Shown here piece after piece: positions 36,654-48,023 of a stretch of 64,000 bases of DNA. This DNA is from Epiperipatus broadwayi (lineage: Eukaryota > Onychophora > Udeonychophora > Euonychophora > Peripatidae). The first letter of the stretch is position 1. Every line of letters starts with the position of its first letter. A program made the position numbers and the translations under genes. The stretch is taken from NCBI GenBank assembly GCA_028023455.1, contig JAQFVV010006713.1:184001-248000 (forward strand), given 5' to 3'. The notes below the pieces were generated by a model that saw nothing but the letters and a program-made list of their open reading frames with translations, was not told the origin of the DNA and made no database searches.

Positions 36654-37439
36654 ATGTATGAACTAGCAAGTTACATACTGACTTAGAATTAATAAAATAT
36701 TAAAGTAATAGATCTGTAGGCCAGATCCACACTTCACGTCTTTCTAGATTGCTAAACTAAGATCGAACAAGATCCATGCGTGTAACGATGTTTATAAAAC
36801 TTTCCGTCTGCTATCTCGTATGTGTTTAATTTTTAGACCAGCTAATAAGCGAATAAAATATCAAAATTTTCTATTTAAAATTTTTAATTATAAATATTGG
36901 AGAAGCCCAGATATATATATATATGTGCAAATACATATATATAATTACAGATGGAAACTTTTATAAAAATCAATAAATAATTTTTAATATTCTATTTTTT
37001 TTAAATCAAAGTATTTTATTCTAGAGATTTGCTTTCATGATAAACCCCACTAACAATCTTTAATATAAAACAAAAGAAAGTCCATTAACAAAATAGTAAT
37101 GGAATTTCTAATTAAATTAAAAGTAAAACAGAAAAGATATGTGAAAGAAAAATTCTTCAAATCTACATTAAATTAAAAATAGATTTGAAACAATAAAATC
37201 ATTGGGTTTATCGGGAGAGTGTATCTTAAGAATACAATACAAAAATATTTTAGATTGATGATTATGGTCGCCAGAATTTTATAGATCTACTTGGCCTTGG
37301 GCGAATGAAAAAAGGAATTTCCAAAAAGTATTCTGTAAGGATATAAATAGCCCACGAGAACACTAGCAGCCAGCCAGTCATAGATTTGTTCACTCAGTGC
37401 ATGGCAAATCCACGCCGTTTTAATTTTTCAATATAGATA
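36654..37439 (+). other. AT-rich DNA with a promoter-like patch
   Basis: From about 37260 the sequence is less AT-rich and carries TATAAATAG at 37343-37351, followed within 40 bp by CAGCCAGCCAGTCA. This could be the promoter of an old LTR that was later split by the fold-back at 37440, but no ends were found. Confidence 0.35.
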
Positions 37440-38232
37440 TGTAAATAAGCATTTATTTTTATATGATGCTATGCAAACAATTGTATTAAATTCAAAGATC
37501 AGCCTTTCAAGCTAATTGTGCATGCGTCTTCTGCGAGTGTTAAATAATAAATGAATATTTCACTCTACAATACAAGATATAGTATTTATGCAGGAATAAA
37601 CGGAATCCTCTTATTGCTACGACTCAAATTCTTTTATATGAGCAAATCTGAAGTACTGTTGAGTAAAGCGTGAGATTAGAATTCTCACTTTAAATTACTA
37701 TCTACGATGTTTTGAGTGAATGATGGCATAGCATCATATAAAAATAAATGCTTATTTACTTATAATTAAGTTTCAGTTAGAATGATGTTTAGTAAATTCT
37801 AGACAATTTCACCGATGTCATTCATTCAAAACATCGTAGATAGTAATTTAAAGTGAGAATTCTACTCTCATGCTTTACTCAACAGTACTTTAGATTTGCT
37901 CATATAAAAGAATTTGAGTCGTAGGAATAAGAGGATTCCTCTCACGCTCTCCTCAACAGTTCTTCAGATTTGTTCATATAAAAGAATTTGAGTCGTAGGA
38001 ATAAGAGGATCCTTTTTATTCCTGCATAAATACTATATCTTGGATTGAAGAGGAAAGTATTCATTTATTTAACACTCTCAAAAAGCGCGTGCTCAATTAG
38101 CTTGAAAGGCTGATATCTGAATGTAATATATCTTGTATTGTAGAGTGAAGTATTCATTTATTATTTAACACTCGCAGAAGACGCATGCACAATTAGCTTG
38201 AAAGGCTGATCTTTGAATGTAATATAGATATG
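37440..38232. repeat. complex fold-back element F with duplications in one arm
   Basis: Left arm about 37484-37725, right arm about 37805-38225, read as inverted copies (CAAAGATCAGCC, TTTCAAGCTAATTG, GATATAGTATTTATGCAGG, CGACTCAAATTC, AAATTACTATCTACGATG). The right arm is longer because it contains two internal tandem duplications: TTGAGTCGTAGGAATAAGAG occurs near 37910-37935 and again near 37990-38010, and the CAATTAGCTTGAAAGGCTGA block occurs near 38093 and 38190. A nested pair, AAATAAGCATTTATTTTTAT near 37443 and its complement near 37745, surrounds the left arm. Noncoding. Confidence 0.8.
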
Positions 38233-40109
38233 TGTAAAAGCATGGTAGTGGGTTAACAGTCCTTAGCCTGCCCGTTTTCCATTGTCCAAAGTATGATCAC
38301 CAAAATACCATAAGCCGGAGAAACTTCATCAAATGTTTAAATGTTGGACTGCCAAACTCTTAAATCAAACTCATAGCTAGCTATGCCTGTGTAGAAATTA
38401 TGAAAGACCACTTCAAATTCGTATTTCGTCATGGGATCTAAATTTCCAAAAAGGACTCAGAATGAATTAGGTAATATGTATTCAACTGTTCATTTCTAAC
38501 TGCCTGATTTATTCTTCAAATTCCAGTTGACCCCATAATTTAATTTTGCTACCTCTAAATGTCTTCTTAAATGAAATTCCCCTTAATTAAATGTAAATAT
38601 TTTATTAACTAAACTCTGTAATCTTGACTTGCTATAAATTTAAATTTAATGTCTCTGCTCTAACTCTGTCTTAAAATTATGCTTCTATTAAGGCAAAACT
38701 TTTCTCTTAAAGTGGTTTACAAAGATTATTATTATTATTCTTTACCTATGAATGTATTTGTTTAAGATTTATAAATGTCTGACTTAAAATGATATTTATA
38801 CGCCAATTTGTTCCATCTTGACAAAAGTTTTATAATTAAATAATTTTGCTTTCTATTTCCCAACCAACGTCTGTCTGTAAATAAATAACCCCTTTGCTCT
38901 AAATGATTATTAATTGGAGCACCTTTTTTGTTGACATAAAATTTTGTTTTACTTTATATATATTTTGAAAATATTTTATGCGTATACGGTTTAGTTTTGG
39001 GGAAGACGCTGGGTCAGGTATGAGATTTTGTTTAATTATTTCATTTTAAAAGAATGAACGGGAGGTTTTTTTTTTTAGAAAGTCTCTTCTTGTTAAATAG
39101 TAAGAGTGTAAAATGCTAAATTTGATATATTGGTGGGATTTTATTTTGAAGAGAGAGACATGTCGCCCAAAGAAATGATATTCCTAATGATATTTTAAGC
39201 TTATTTTGTATAGATCTGATCTTGATCAATCCGTATAATATCAGTATAATCTTTCGTGGCTCAGTACAATTTTCATATAATAATTTTAAATTCTATTTTT
39301 CCAGTATTTGTATTCTGCTTTGCCAGCACTTGGCTTGATCGCCTGTTTTGTCTTTGTGATTGCTAAATCAAAATTATACCATGTGATAGTTTCACAGGCT
39401 ATCAATTTTTTTATCAGGATATGAAAGACAAAATTAGGAAGACCCAGGATAAGCAGAGCTTAGCAAGCCTTCGTGATTCCTGATCTTTCACCTGAAATAT
39501 CTCGAGGTTTGCTAACTGTGCAGACCATTCGTCTTTATTTCTTGGCATCACTAGAACGGGGCAGGGGAATTGAGTCTGTGCTGGTTATGTAATGTCAAAT
39601 GCTGGGTCTAATTAATTTCTTTTGTTTCTGAGCATATCATGGTGGGCTGACAATGGTCTGATCGTATTATTTATGTTTTACTATCAGTGAAGTATTTAAT
39701 TGCGAATATCGTGATCCATTTACAGTTAAGCATGTCACTCTCTTCGAAGCCATTTCCTAAAAATATGATCAAATTATTCTCTCTTAAAATAATTTTTACT
39801 TATCTTAAAGTTACTTAAAAATAGGGCTGTTATATATTTGTTTCTTATATCAAAGACTTGAGTGGGCGTCTACCCTAGAACTCTAATCGTTTTATCTGTT
39901 TAAATTGGCATATAAACTATACCGCTCCCTTACATGAGGCATACTGAGTGACATGATCGAAATTGATGCTAACAAATAATGAAATAAATCAGTGAGACAT
40001 TAAAGAATTATAAAGATGTTTTTATTAAATATATGCATGGTTCGTTTCCATTAATTTTATTCTAAAATTAGCATTTCTATTTAATTATTGTGCTGCTATC
40101 TGATGACTC
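38233..40109. other. less AT-rich DNA, probable retroelement remnant
   Basis: Compared with the rest of the window this part has more C and G and few homopolymers, much like the LTRs at 43.8 and 52.1 kb. No ORF, no TG...CA pair and no primer-binding site could be assigned. The next 320 bp match 59.1-59.4 kb, supporting a repeat origin. Confidence 0.35.
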
Positions 40110-40430
40110 AAGGTCACACACATACCATTCCTATTTTGAAGTTCATGAATAGGTGTAATTAAAATAAATGTTAGAGTTAAATGTTAGAATTAGTAGAGAC
40201 TCACGTTCCACCATTGATGCTGCTAGCCGGAGTTTAGAAAAGATTAATTGCTTGCCTCGAAAATGTTGTTAATTAATTGGTAGATTTGGAGAGTGGGCAA
40301 ACAAGTTAGAATCCATAAATATTCTTGATCTTTGATCTCGTGTATGGTTGGATTTGAGGTACTTTTACACAGGCTGTGAATCGTGTTGAGTTAACATACA
40401 ATTTCGACTGGTACAATATTAATTTTTTAA
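40110..40430 (+). repeat. dispersed repeat block X
   Basis: Related to 59125-59418 in the same orientation. Shared pieces include TTGGTAGAT(T/C)TGGA, GGCAAA, a GTGTATGGTTGGA / GCGCATGATTGGA pair, TTGAG(G/A)TACTTTT and GAC(T/C)GGTACA. Probably part of an LTR or other repeat; not coding. Confidence 0.6.
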
Positions 40431-41338
40431 AAAAAAAAACTGTTGTTAGAAACAGTACATTATTGGAAATGATGATGGGACACTAGATTACTAATGAAAT
40501 GATAATAAAAATATTCAATTTGCAATGAAAAATGTTATTATTAAACTAAATTTGTATGAAAAATTATACTCTTTTTATATTGAAGTTTCATGGATAATCA
40601 TAGCAATTCACAGGATTAATGCAGATATAACAGAGTAGCTTATTTGAAAATTGATTGAAGATGAAGAAATATGTTATTTAGTTATAATTTCACTGTATTT
40701 AAATTTAATAGAAATTTGGTAGTACATCAGATATATACACAGACCTTAAATTATTTGTGTGTAAATATTTGAATGGGTATGTATGAACATTTAAATTTTG
40801 CAAGCATCAATTTAATAAAAATATATTTCTTAAATTTTTTTTTTATAGGCAAGTAGTAAGTTTAACTTTCAAAATCATTTTAAAATAATTTTCCTTTTAA
40901 TTAAATAAAATTGTTTCTATAATTTTATTTCTTATAATTTGAGTTCTAATTCAAAAACATAAAATAAAAATTGTTTAGATATTTTCCTTGTCAAGTTTAT
41001 TTTTTATTGCAAATGATTAACAAGCTTAATTAAATAATTAAAGTTAATAAAGATTTCAAATCTGGAGATGAAACAACCAAAAGCTTTTTTGACTGTTCAT
41101 ATAACATCTTCAATAGTTTTTGTTACAAAATTAAGAATAATAAAATAATCTAAATTCTACTATTATGGATTAAGACATGTATTAATTAATAGCTAGATAG
41201 TTTTGCTAACTTAATTAGTCAAAATTATGTAAAAAAAAATCTTTTGCTTAGTTAGAATATAAGAGATTGCATGACAAGTTAATGACTTTTAGCAAGTTGG
41301 TTGGAAAGTTATTTTACATCAGATTGTTCTACAGAATC
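40431..41338. other. AT-rich DNA, nothing recognised
   Basis: No gene, RNA or repeat end seen. Confidence 0.4.
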
Positions 41339-42985
41339 TCCTAATGCAGTGTTTCCCAACCTGTGGTACGCGTACCACTGGTGGTACGCGAGTTGCTGGT
41401 TGGTGGTACACGAAAAATAATCAATAATGGCGGTCATAAAAAAAATTAAATCGTAAAAATATCATAGAAACGTTTTTTCCTATAATTCATAAAAATTATT
41501 TTAATTAATAATATTATACAGTAAAGTTATTAATATGTACAGTCAATAACGATCTTTAATATTAATGATAAAATTGAAAGTATGTTTAAGAAATTAGATT
41601 TTTGGAAACTATATCAAAAACAATCAACAATCAACCGGAAGTATTCGAAAATCTACTTATTTTTTTGTTTGAAAATAAAGTTAGTCTGTCTCAAGATATA
41701 CGAGAAAATATAATAGCACATTTAATAGAATTAAAATTGTCTTTCATGGAATATTTTCCAAAACCCGAAAACACAAATGATAATTGTATTTCAAATTCCG
41801 TCTATGCAGAAAATTTAGAAATAGCTACATCATTATCAATAAAGGATAAAGAAAATTTAATAGAATTATCATGTAACAGAACTTTACAAGTAGAATTCAA
41901 ATGACACAATCTAATTAATTTTCGGTTAAACATTAAAGAATATGAACAACTTTCTGAGAAAGCTCTTAAATTATTATTACTGTTTACTAGTACGAAATTA
42001 GTAGGAAGAGCTTTTACTTCATATATTTTTTTTAAAAATAAGTATCGAAACAGATTGAACGCAGTTATAGACTTAAGGGTATATATACCTCGCATGTTTT
42101 AAACCAAATTTCAAAAAATTACGTTGTTCAAAACAAGCACAAGGATTTCATTAAATTTATTTTATAAAAATATTTGATTATGATAAAAAAATATATTAAT
42201 TGTTTTTTTATAATTTTGTGTTTTTATTAAAACCATTTGTTAGTAAACGAAATATGACAAAATAATAGATAAATAATGAGTCGGATCAAGGCAAATCAAT
42301 CTAAATTATTTAATTTGAAAGAATGTATCAGAAAAGGATCATAACCAGAAATTAGACTCTCTTTAATTTTTGATCATCTATTGTGGATTACTGGATGTAA
42401 GCTAGTATTTAATCATCAAAATTTTAATCCTATTAACTTCATGCAGAACAATATAAAGAAAACAAGAACAAGAGATAGCCTGGTAACCCCTGAGGTTATT
42501 TTTACCAGGACTTGGGACATGCTGGATTTATCCTCTCCATGGCCCAACCAATAGCAAGATGCTCCGAAAAAGAGAAAACAGACTCAAATTTGGGAAAACC
42601 AAATGAAGGAATGAGAAAATACTTTGAACAAAATATGTACCAAATAATTTTTAATGTAATAATGTAATCTTTAATAAATTATTTTGAAAAAAAAAAAGTG
42701 AAACTTTGAACAAACACATACATATAAATATGTTACATTGAGTTATAATTTCAGTGAGTTTATAATCAGGCGTGACAGTTAGTCGTGTTTCAATGTAATT
42801 TGTCCCATTATGTGATGTGAATACATACATGGTCACCTTATAATATTTATAATGCAAATAATATAACACACTCACAATAACAAATTTCACGAAATACAAT
42901 CATTTTTATGAAGTGGTACAATTTAGCGTGATGTACTACCAAGTGGTACGTGAGCCAAAAAAGGTTGGGAAACGCTGTCCTAATG
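41339..42985. mobile_element. hAT transposon, internally deleted
   Basis: The element is 41347-42977, flanked by a perfect 8-bp duplication TCCTAATG (41339-41346 and 42978-42985). Termini are CAGTGTTTCCCAACC (left) and CAGCGTTTCCCAACC (right, minus strand). Subterminal parts hold GTGGTACGCG/GTACCAC motifs typical of hAT families. At 1631 bp it is too short for a full transposase gene and encodes only the C-terminal part. Confidence 0.95.
41602..42100 (+). pseudogene. hAT transposase C-terminal fragment (ZBED5/SCAND3-like)
   Basis: The open frame 41602-41904 encodes a stretch with MEYFPKPEN and IELSCNRTLQVEFK. After one stop (41902-41904) the frame continues with YEQLSEKALKLLLLF and KYRNRLNAVIDLRV to about 42100. 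This order matches the end of ZBED5/SCAND3/FAM200-type hAT proteins, where the last block is the hATC dimerisation domain with its KYRNRL motif. The BED finger and the catalytic core are missing, consistent with internal deletion of the element. Not functional. Confidence 0.85.
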
Positions 42986-43811
42986 CAAAAGAATTTGTAC
43001 AGATAAAAAATAATTGCCTCTTATTGTAAAGTGCTGAAATGTTGATAACCAAATCATTATTGAAACATAAGCTTTATTAAACATAAGTCATGGATGAATA
43101 ATTAAAAATTCTTAGATGTCTCTGATTATATATTCCCAGTTCTGAATGATATCCTACATATCTTTTATCTACTTGGTAAATCTACAACATATAACCTGAT
43201 TATACCTCAAGCTTGCTTGAGTTTTAATTTAATATTTTACAGTAATAATCTGAAAAAGTTCATCAAAATTTTTGGAAACCTTAAAAAATATTAAATTTTG
43301 CATTCAATAATATCATATGCAGAAACACATTGCAAAAATTGTTGAAAAGGGTAAATAATTTTCATAGGTCACAGAATTATTCTTTATATTATTATTTTAA
43401 AAGTCAACTATACTGTTAAATTACCAAAAGACTTTTATTTTGAAGACAAAAACTGTTAAGTAATTCATTTCAACAAAACTTAATTTTAGCAGAACTTTCA
43501 TAAAAGAAAGACCCCCCCCCCCAAGTCAAACATTTAATTATGCATCATTATAGTAAGTTTCAATATTTTTCTTCTTGATAGTTTAATTTTAATATATATT
43601 GAAAATATTTATCTCATTTTAGAATAATATTTTATACTATATTTTTTTAAATGTATTGTTCAAGGATTAGAACATATTTCAAATAAGAAACATCTAAACA
43701 ATAAGAGGAAGAATAACTTGAGTGCTGTTAGTATTACTTCATGTAATAAATTAATATTGACTTAATAAAATTCAACAAGAATAATGATTTGAAATAAATT
43801 ACCAGTTCTCA
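42986..43811. other. AT-rich DNA with poly(C) tract
   Basis: No gene recognised; C11 at 43512-43522. Confidence 0.4.
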
Positions 43812-43815
43812 AATG

Positions 43816-46375
43816 TGAAGCTGGGCATAAATATATATATGCTGGCTTCACCATTCACTGTGGACTAACTAAGACCCTAAGTCCAACCACAGTGTATGTA
43901 TGTTTCTTTTTCAAACTAAATTTATCGTTTTCTCAAATAGTTGCCTAAATTAAAGAAGGAGTGTTAAAATTATATTTGCAACTATTTTTAAAATATATTT
44001 GGTAGAATTCGATAAGATAAAAATTTTCTTAATTAAATAGAATCCATTAAGAAAGGGAATTAATTAATAAAACATTTTCTGAATTAGATAAAAAAAATAG
44101 ATAACAGGAAAAATTTGAAATAACGGGCATGATTCGCTACTAATTAGCAGATTAAAAACATAATGGAAAAAAGGGGATAAATAAAGAACTTTTTTTTTGT
44201 TCTTGGTCTGATGCTTGCTGGTAACCTGTGCTGAAGGTCAGAGAGAAATCTTAAGAATTTTGTTGGAAAAAATTTTGCTGAAAGATTGGACAATATAGCG
44301 AACTCTTGCTTGCTGTACTTACTTCAAGCTGCATTCTATTCTTTCAGCATATAAATAAAAGAATCCAGAAATGTGTTGCTCTGCAAAAATGCAGGAGTAA
44401 CTTCTTTGCCTTTGCTCTCCTGAGTTGTTCCTGATGCAGGAGTCATAATCATGTAAGCCAGCCAGAGAACAAAAGTATCTGCCCTGTATCCGTGAAAATC
44501 TGCCCTCAAAAACATGGAAAAACAAATTTGAAGAACCGAGAAGACCTGCGGGGAAACAACAAATGAACTCATTTTGACCCACCCATCTAGTTACCAGTAA
44601 CGTTCCCATAAATTATTAAAATATCTTTGTAATTTGCAATTTCAATGTATATTTATGCTTTTCTATATATATATGTTTTTTTAAATCTATGTATTCGAAT
44701 CTTGTGAAATTATATTTCATTAATTGCTTTCTTTTCTTTTTTTTTTTTTATATCGTAATGGGAGGGGTTATTATATATAATGGCGGCCATAGTTCTTATT
44801 AATTTAATTGAAAAATACTTCGTTTAACTTTCTGCCATTATACTCCAGTAATTAAGTTATTTATTTTATATAAATATTTATTTAGAAAGAAAAGGAAGCA
44901 AATCATAGAAAGTGAAAAACTATTTTAAAATCAAGATTTAAATTGCTAAATATTCTATTATAAAACTTTCCAAACTTTAATTTTGATTTGTTTTTATATA
45001 TATATAAAAGAAAGATCCTTATCAAATGCCTGTATATTTTAGTCAATGAAGGGTTACAAATTTAAAGTTATATTTTAAAGAGTGTGAAATAAAACATTCG
45101 CATTTATATTTTAGTAATAAGAGAGAGTAGATTTTGACAATATGTATTAAAAATTATTAAATAGCATTGATTCTGGGGGTGTGTTGGTTAAACTTCAACT
45201 AAATCAATAAAATATCCGCCCTCTTGTTTTAGTGATCTGAATTTTATAAAAGGTAAAGTTACTATTTTTCTGTGGATTTTCAGTGATAGTTGAGCTTTCC
45301 TAATATATTTATATTTTGCAGAGGGTTTCTTTTTAAATTTAAAGGTCGTTGACCGTATTTATATGGCATCGTGCCTCCGGTGATCTACTGGATCGCTCAC
45401 CATATATTACAGTGCTTCTTTTGCCAAGTTTGCTTAGGTTAACATACCTACATTCGGACCTTCTGAAAAACAAATAAATTGTTCTGGATCTCATGTCGAT
45501 TTCAATCCTTTCAATGTACGTAACTGGACATAAGCAACAAATACTCCGATCCTGAATCCGGGTCACGCATTTAGCGAACGGGTTCCATTTTTCTCTCTAA
45601 CCTAGTTTAGAGACGGAGAGCTATCCGGTCTGGTGTTAACCTCTTGGTAACTGTTATGTTTCGAGCCTCACAGCCCACTATATGCTATCGCCTTTGTGCA
45701 TGGTCTTGTATATTTATATTTATTAGGAATTTTTTTTTAAAATCTCATAGAAATGTTTCAATTATGGCTGGAAATTCTCGCTGGAGTCACTTTATCATTC
45801 TTCTTAAATCATAAGTAGGGCGGTGATTTAAACCTGTCCAAAGTGTTTAGTTGAGTTTGACCACCTATTTATTTCTATGTTCTCCAACCACAGAGTTAAT
45901 GAATCATCTCTCTCTCTCTCGATTTCTTTTACGTAACACTTCCATTGGCTGGAATATTTTAAAGATAAAGAAATGATAATGTAAAATTTTGTCTGTTCTT
46001 ATCATTACGGTCAATGGATCTTTCAAATATGTCTATCCGGTTGCAGTGAAAATAGCCTGTGACACTATTAATAAAACATTGTATGAATTCTTTTAATGTA
46101 AATAATAAAAGTTTGTTATCTTTCATTCACTATAAATAAAACCACTTAGTATTGTTTTCTTTTGTACGTAGGTACATCTGATCATTATACATGTAAAAAT
46201 TCCTTTTCGTGGTCTCTTCTCTCCCTGACCACCGGGCATACATTAAGATTAAATTCTAGTGAGGTTTGGGGAGTAAGTCGCTTAGTAGCAATCTAGAGGA
46301 GTAGGTGAGGTTCGAACCCCCTCTATCTGCATCTCTAGGTTAGGTTAAAGCAGCTCTACTTTTCTTACCGTTACA
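43816..46375 (+). repeat. 5' LTR (2560 bp)
   Basis: Begins TGAAGCTGGGCAT and ends CTTACCGTTACA. Near its start CATTCACTGTGG can pair with a downstream CCACAGTG(T)ATG, one mismatch in this copy. A TATAAAAG at 45245-45252 could be the promoter, and an ATAAATAAAA near 46130-46140 a poly(A) signal. Antisense open frames at 44319-44609 and 45339-45566 recur in the 3' LTR but shortened or altered, and look like chance frames. Confidence 0.9.
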
Positions 46376-46399
46376 GTTTTTTTTTTTTTTTGTATAATC

Positions 46400-46417
46400 T
46401 GGCATCCCAAGTGTGGC
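46400..46417 (+). promoter_or_regulatory. primer-binding-site candidate
   Basis: TGGCATCCCAAGTGTGGC lies 24 bases after the LTR, beyond a T run. It begins with the TGG that pairs with a tRNA CCA end and resembles the TGGCGCCCAACGTGGGGC type found in gypsy-like elements. The priming tRNA was not determined. Confidence 0.5.
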
Positions 46418-47045
46418 CTTACCCTGAGATATAATAATAGGAATTTCATGATCAGAAGAAAAATTTTTTTGTGTGTTTTTTTTTGAAAATAAATATAGTG
46501 AATGACAGAGGTTTATATATTTTTCTTTTGCACTTTCTGTGTTTGCTATCAGTTGTACAGTTTACAAGATGTGAAATCAATCAGTTCAGTTGAAAATTAA
46601 AACCAAATCAGATATTAATGTATTTTTCTTTCTTTGGCTAGGAAGGGAGACAGAGTGATCAAACAAGGAGCAGAGAAAAGATGGGCGCAAGTAGAATTTT
46701 TTACCCCCTCTCCCAGCAGTAGTAATCGTATTTTATTGAATTGTATATCAAATAGACAGTTATAGTCACATATATAACACACAGAACAGGGTAGTAAATA
46801 AGTAAATAAACACGGATAGGGCAGGAACTATGGATAGAATAAGAGATAGATAGAAAGCTGGCAGGTTAAAAAGGATGACAGTTGCAGGAATGGTTGGGAG
46901 AGTGAAGCAAATTTTTGAAGAGTAAAAGTAGAAAAATAAGACAAACTTTAAGAATAGTATTAGTACAAAGACTAAAAACAACAGCATACCAAATATTTTT
47001 TTTCTTATATATTTTCTTTTATCTATTCGTATTTCTCTAGAAAAG
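46418..47045 (+). other. leader between primer-binding site and gag
   Basis: Untranslated leader of the retrotransposon. Nothing else recognised; the minus-strand frame overlapping it is a shadow. Confidence 0.6.
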
Positions 47046-48008
47046 ATGTATAGCCCAGAAGGAGACATGGATTCACAAGGACTACAGAAAAACAAAGATG
47101 ACACAGATATGTCACTTTCAGAAACGTTATGGGAAGATCAAACGCCAATTATAAGGACCAGAGACATAGATACACCAGAACCACAATGGGTATGGAAATT
47201 GAAGGAAACTATGTTACAAAAAATAGAAGAATGCAAAGAAGAATGTAGACAATATAGAGCAGAAATCAACAAGATGAAAGAAGAGAGACAAAATGAAGCA
47301 AAAATGAAACAAGAGAATCAGCCAAGAAATGAGAATCTTCAAAATGTGAAAAAAGAAACTACTCAATGCGAAAATAAAGAAGGCATAAAAGTCATGGAAA
47401 GAACAGATAACCCAATGGTGGCAAGATTTATCCACATCAAAACTTTTCGGGGTGACATAGGAGAAAACCCCATGGCACACTTGCAAAGTTTACAAGAGCT
47501 GTTCATGTTCCAGGAACTCAGAGAAGCTGAAAAGTTATCAGTTGCAGTTAATCATTTACATGGATCTGCCCGAAATTGGTGGGACTGTATAAGTAACAAA
47601 CCAGTAACATTTGCAGATTACCACATTGCCTTACTTAAAAGTTTTTGGATTGAAGAGAGGCAAAATGGAATAATGCACTGTATATCTCAAGAAAAGTACT
47701 GCACTTCAAAGGGAGAAACTCACACCCAGTTTTTCTTGCGGCAAATGTCTTTGTTAAAATCACTGACTGCTTTCCACTTATCGGAGGGGCAGATTATTCG
47801 GACAATAAGGTACAATATGCCTTTCCACATACAACAATTGATGCTGGGCTGCTGCAACTGTGGAATTGATGAGGTGGTAGACTTACTAACTGCTATAGAT
47901 TTTGGCAACCTAAATAAAGAGCATGCAGACAAAGGAAAAAGAATTGACACACCCAAAATACAGATGGCGACTGTCAGGAACTGCTATGATGATGATCAAA
48001 ACACATAG
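47046..48008 (+). CDS. gag: retrotransposon Gag polyprotein
   Basis: A 320-residue open frame. Residues about 51-107 are rich in K, E, Q and M and form a likely coiled coil. Residues about 128-292 match the retrotransposon capsid (Retrotrans_gag) pattern: FRGDIGENPMAHLQSL, a conserved LHGSARNWW at about 171-179, LLKSFWIEE, and a helical end with LLTAIDFGNLN. Gag assembles the cytoplasmic particle that packages the RNA. No CCHC zinc knuckle is visible; the C-terminus stops at NCYDDDQNT just where one would be expected. The frame ends at TAG 48006-48008 and the protease frame continues in the same phase directly afterwards. The start ATG is the first in the frame after the leader. The frame is otherwise unbroken. 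Confidence 0.85.
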   Translation: MYSPEGDMDSQGLQKNKDDTDMSLSETLWEDQTPIIRTRDIDTPEPQWVWKLKETMLQKIEECKEECRQYRAEINKMKEERQNEAKMKQENQPRNENLQNVKKETTQCENKEGIKVMERTDNPMVARFIHIKTFRGDIGENPMAHLQSLQELFMFQELREAEKLSVAVNHLHGSARNWWDCISNKPVTFADYHIALLKSFWIEERQNGIMHCISQEKYCTSKGETHTQFFLRQMSLLKSLTAFHLSEGQIIRTIRYNMPFHIQQLMLGCCNCGIDEVVDLLTAIDFGNLNKEHADKGKRIDTPKIQMATVRNCYDDDQNT

Positions 48009-48014
48009 CAATTC
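48006..48014 (+). promoter_or_regulatory. in-frame UAG between gag and protease, possible readthrough site
   Basis: The single stop between two in-frame ORFs reads TAG CAA TTC. The following CAA TTx resembles the CAR-YYA context that promotes UAG suppression in some plant viral RNAs, differing only in the last base. The stop is also one C-to-T step from CAG, so a plain inactivating mutation is equally possible. Confidence 0.4.
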
Positions 48015-48023
48015 CAGAAAAAT

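Noticed and set aside
44319-45566. Antisense frames in the 5' LTR with counterparts in the 3' LTR (52648-53903)
   Set aside because: Shared only because the LTRs are copies; frames are shortened or altered in the other copy and have no recognised domain.
46290-46325. GGTTCGAACCCC near the LTR end as a tRNA B box
   Set aside because: It is a self-complementary word (GGTTCGAACC) without a matching A box or T-stem at the correct distance.
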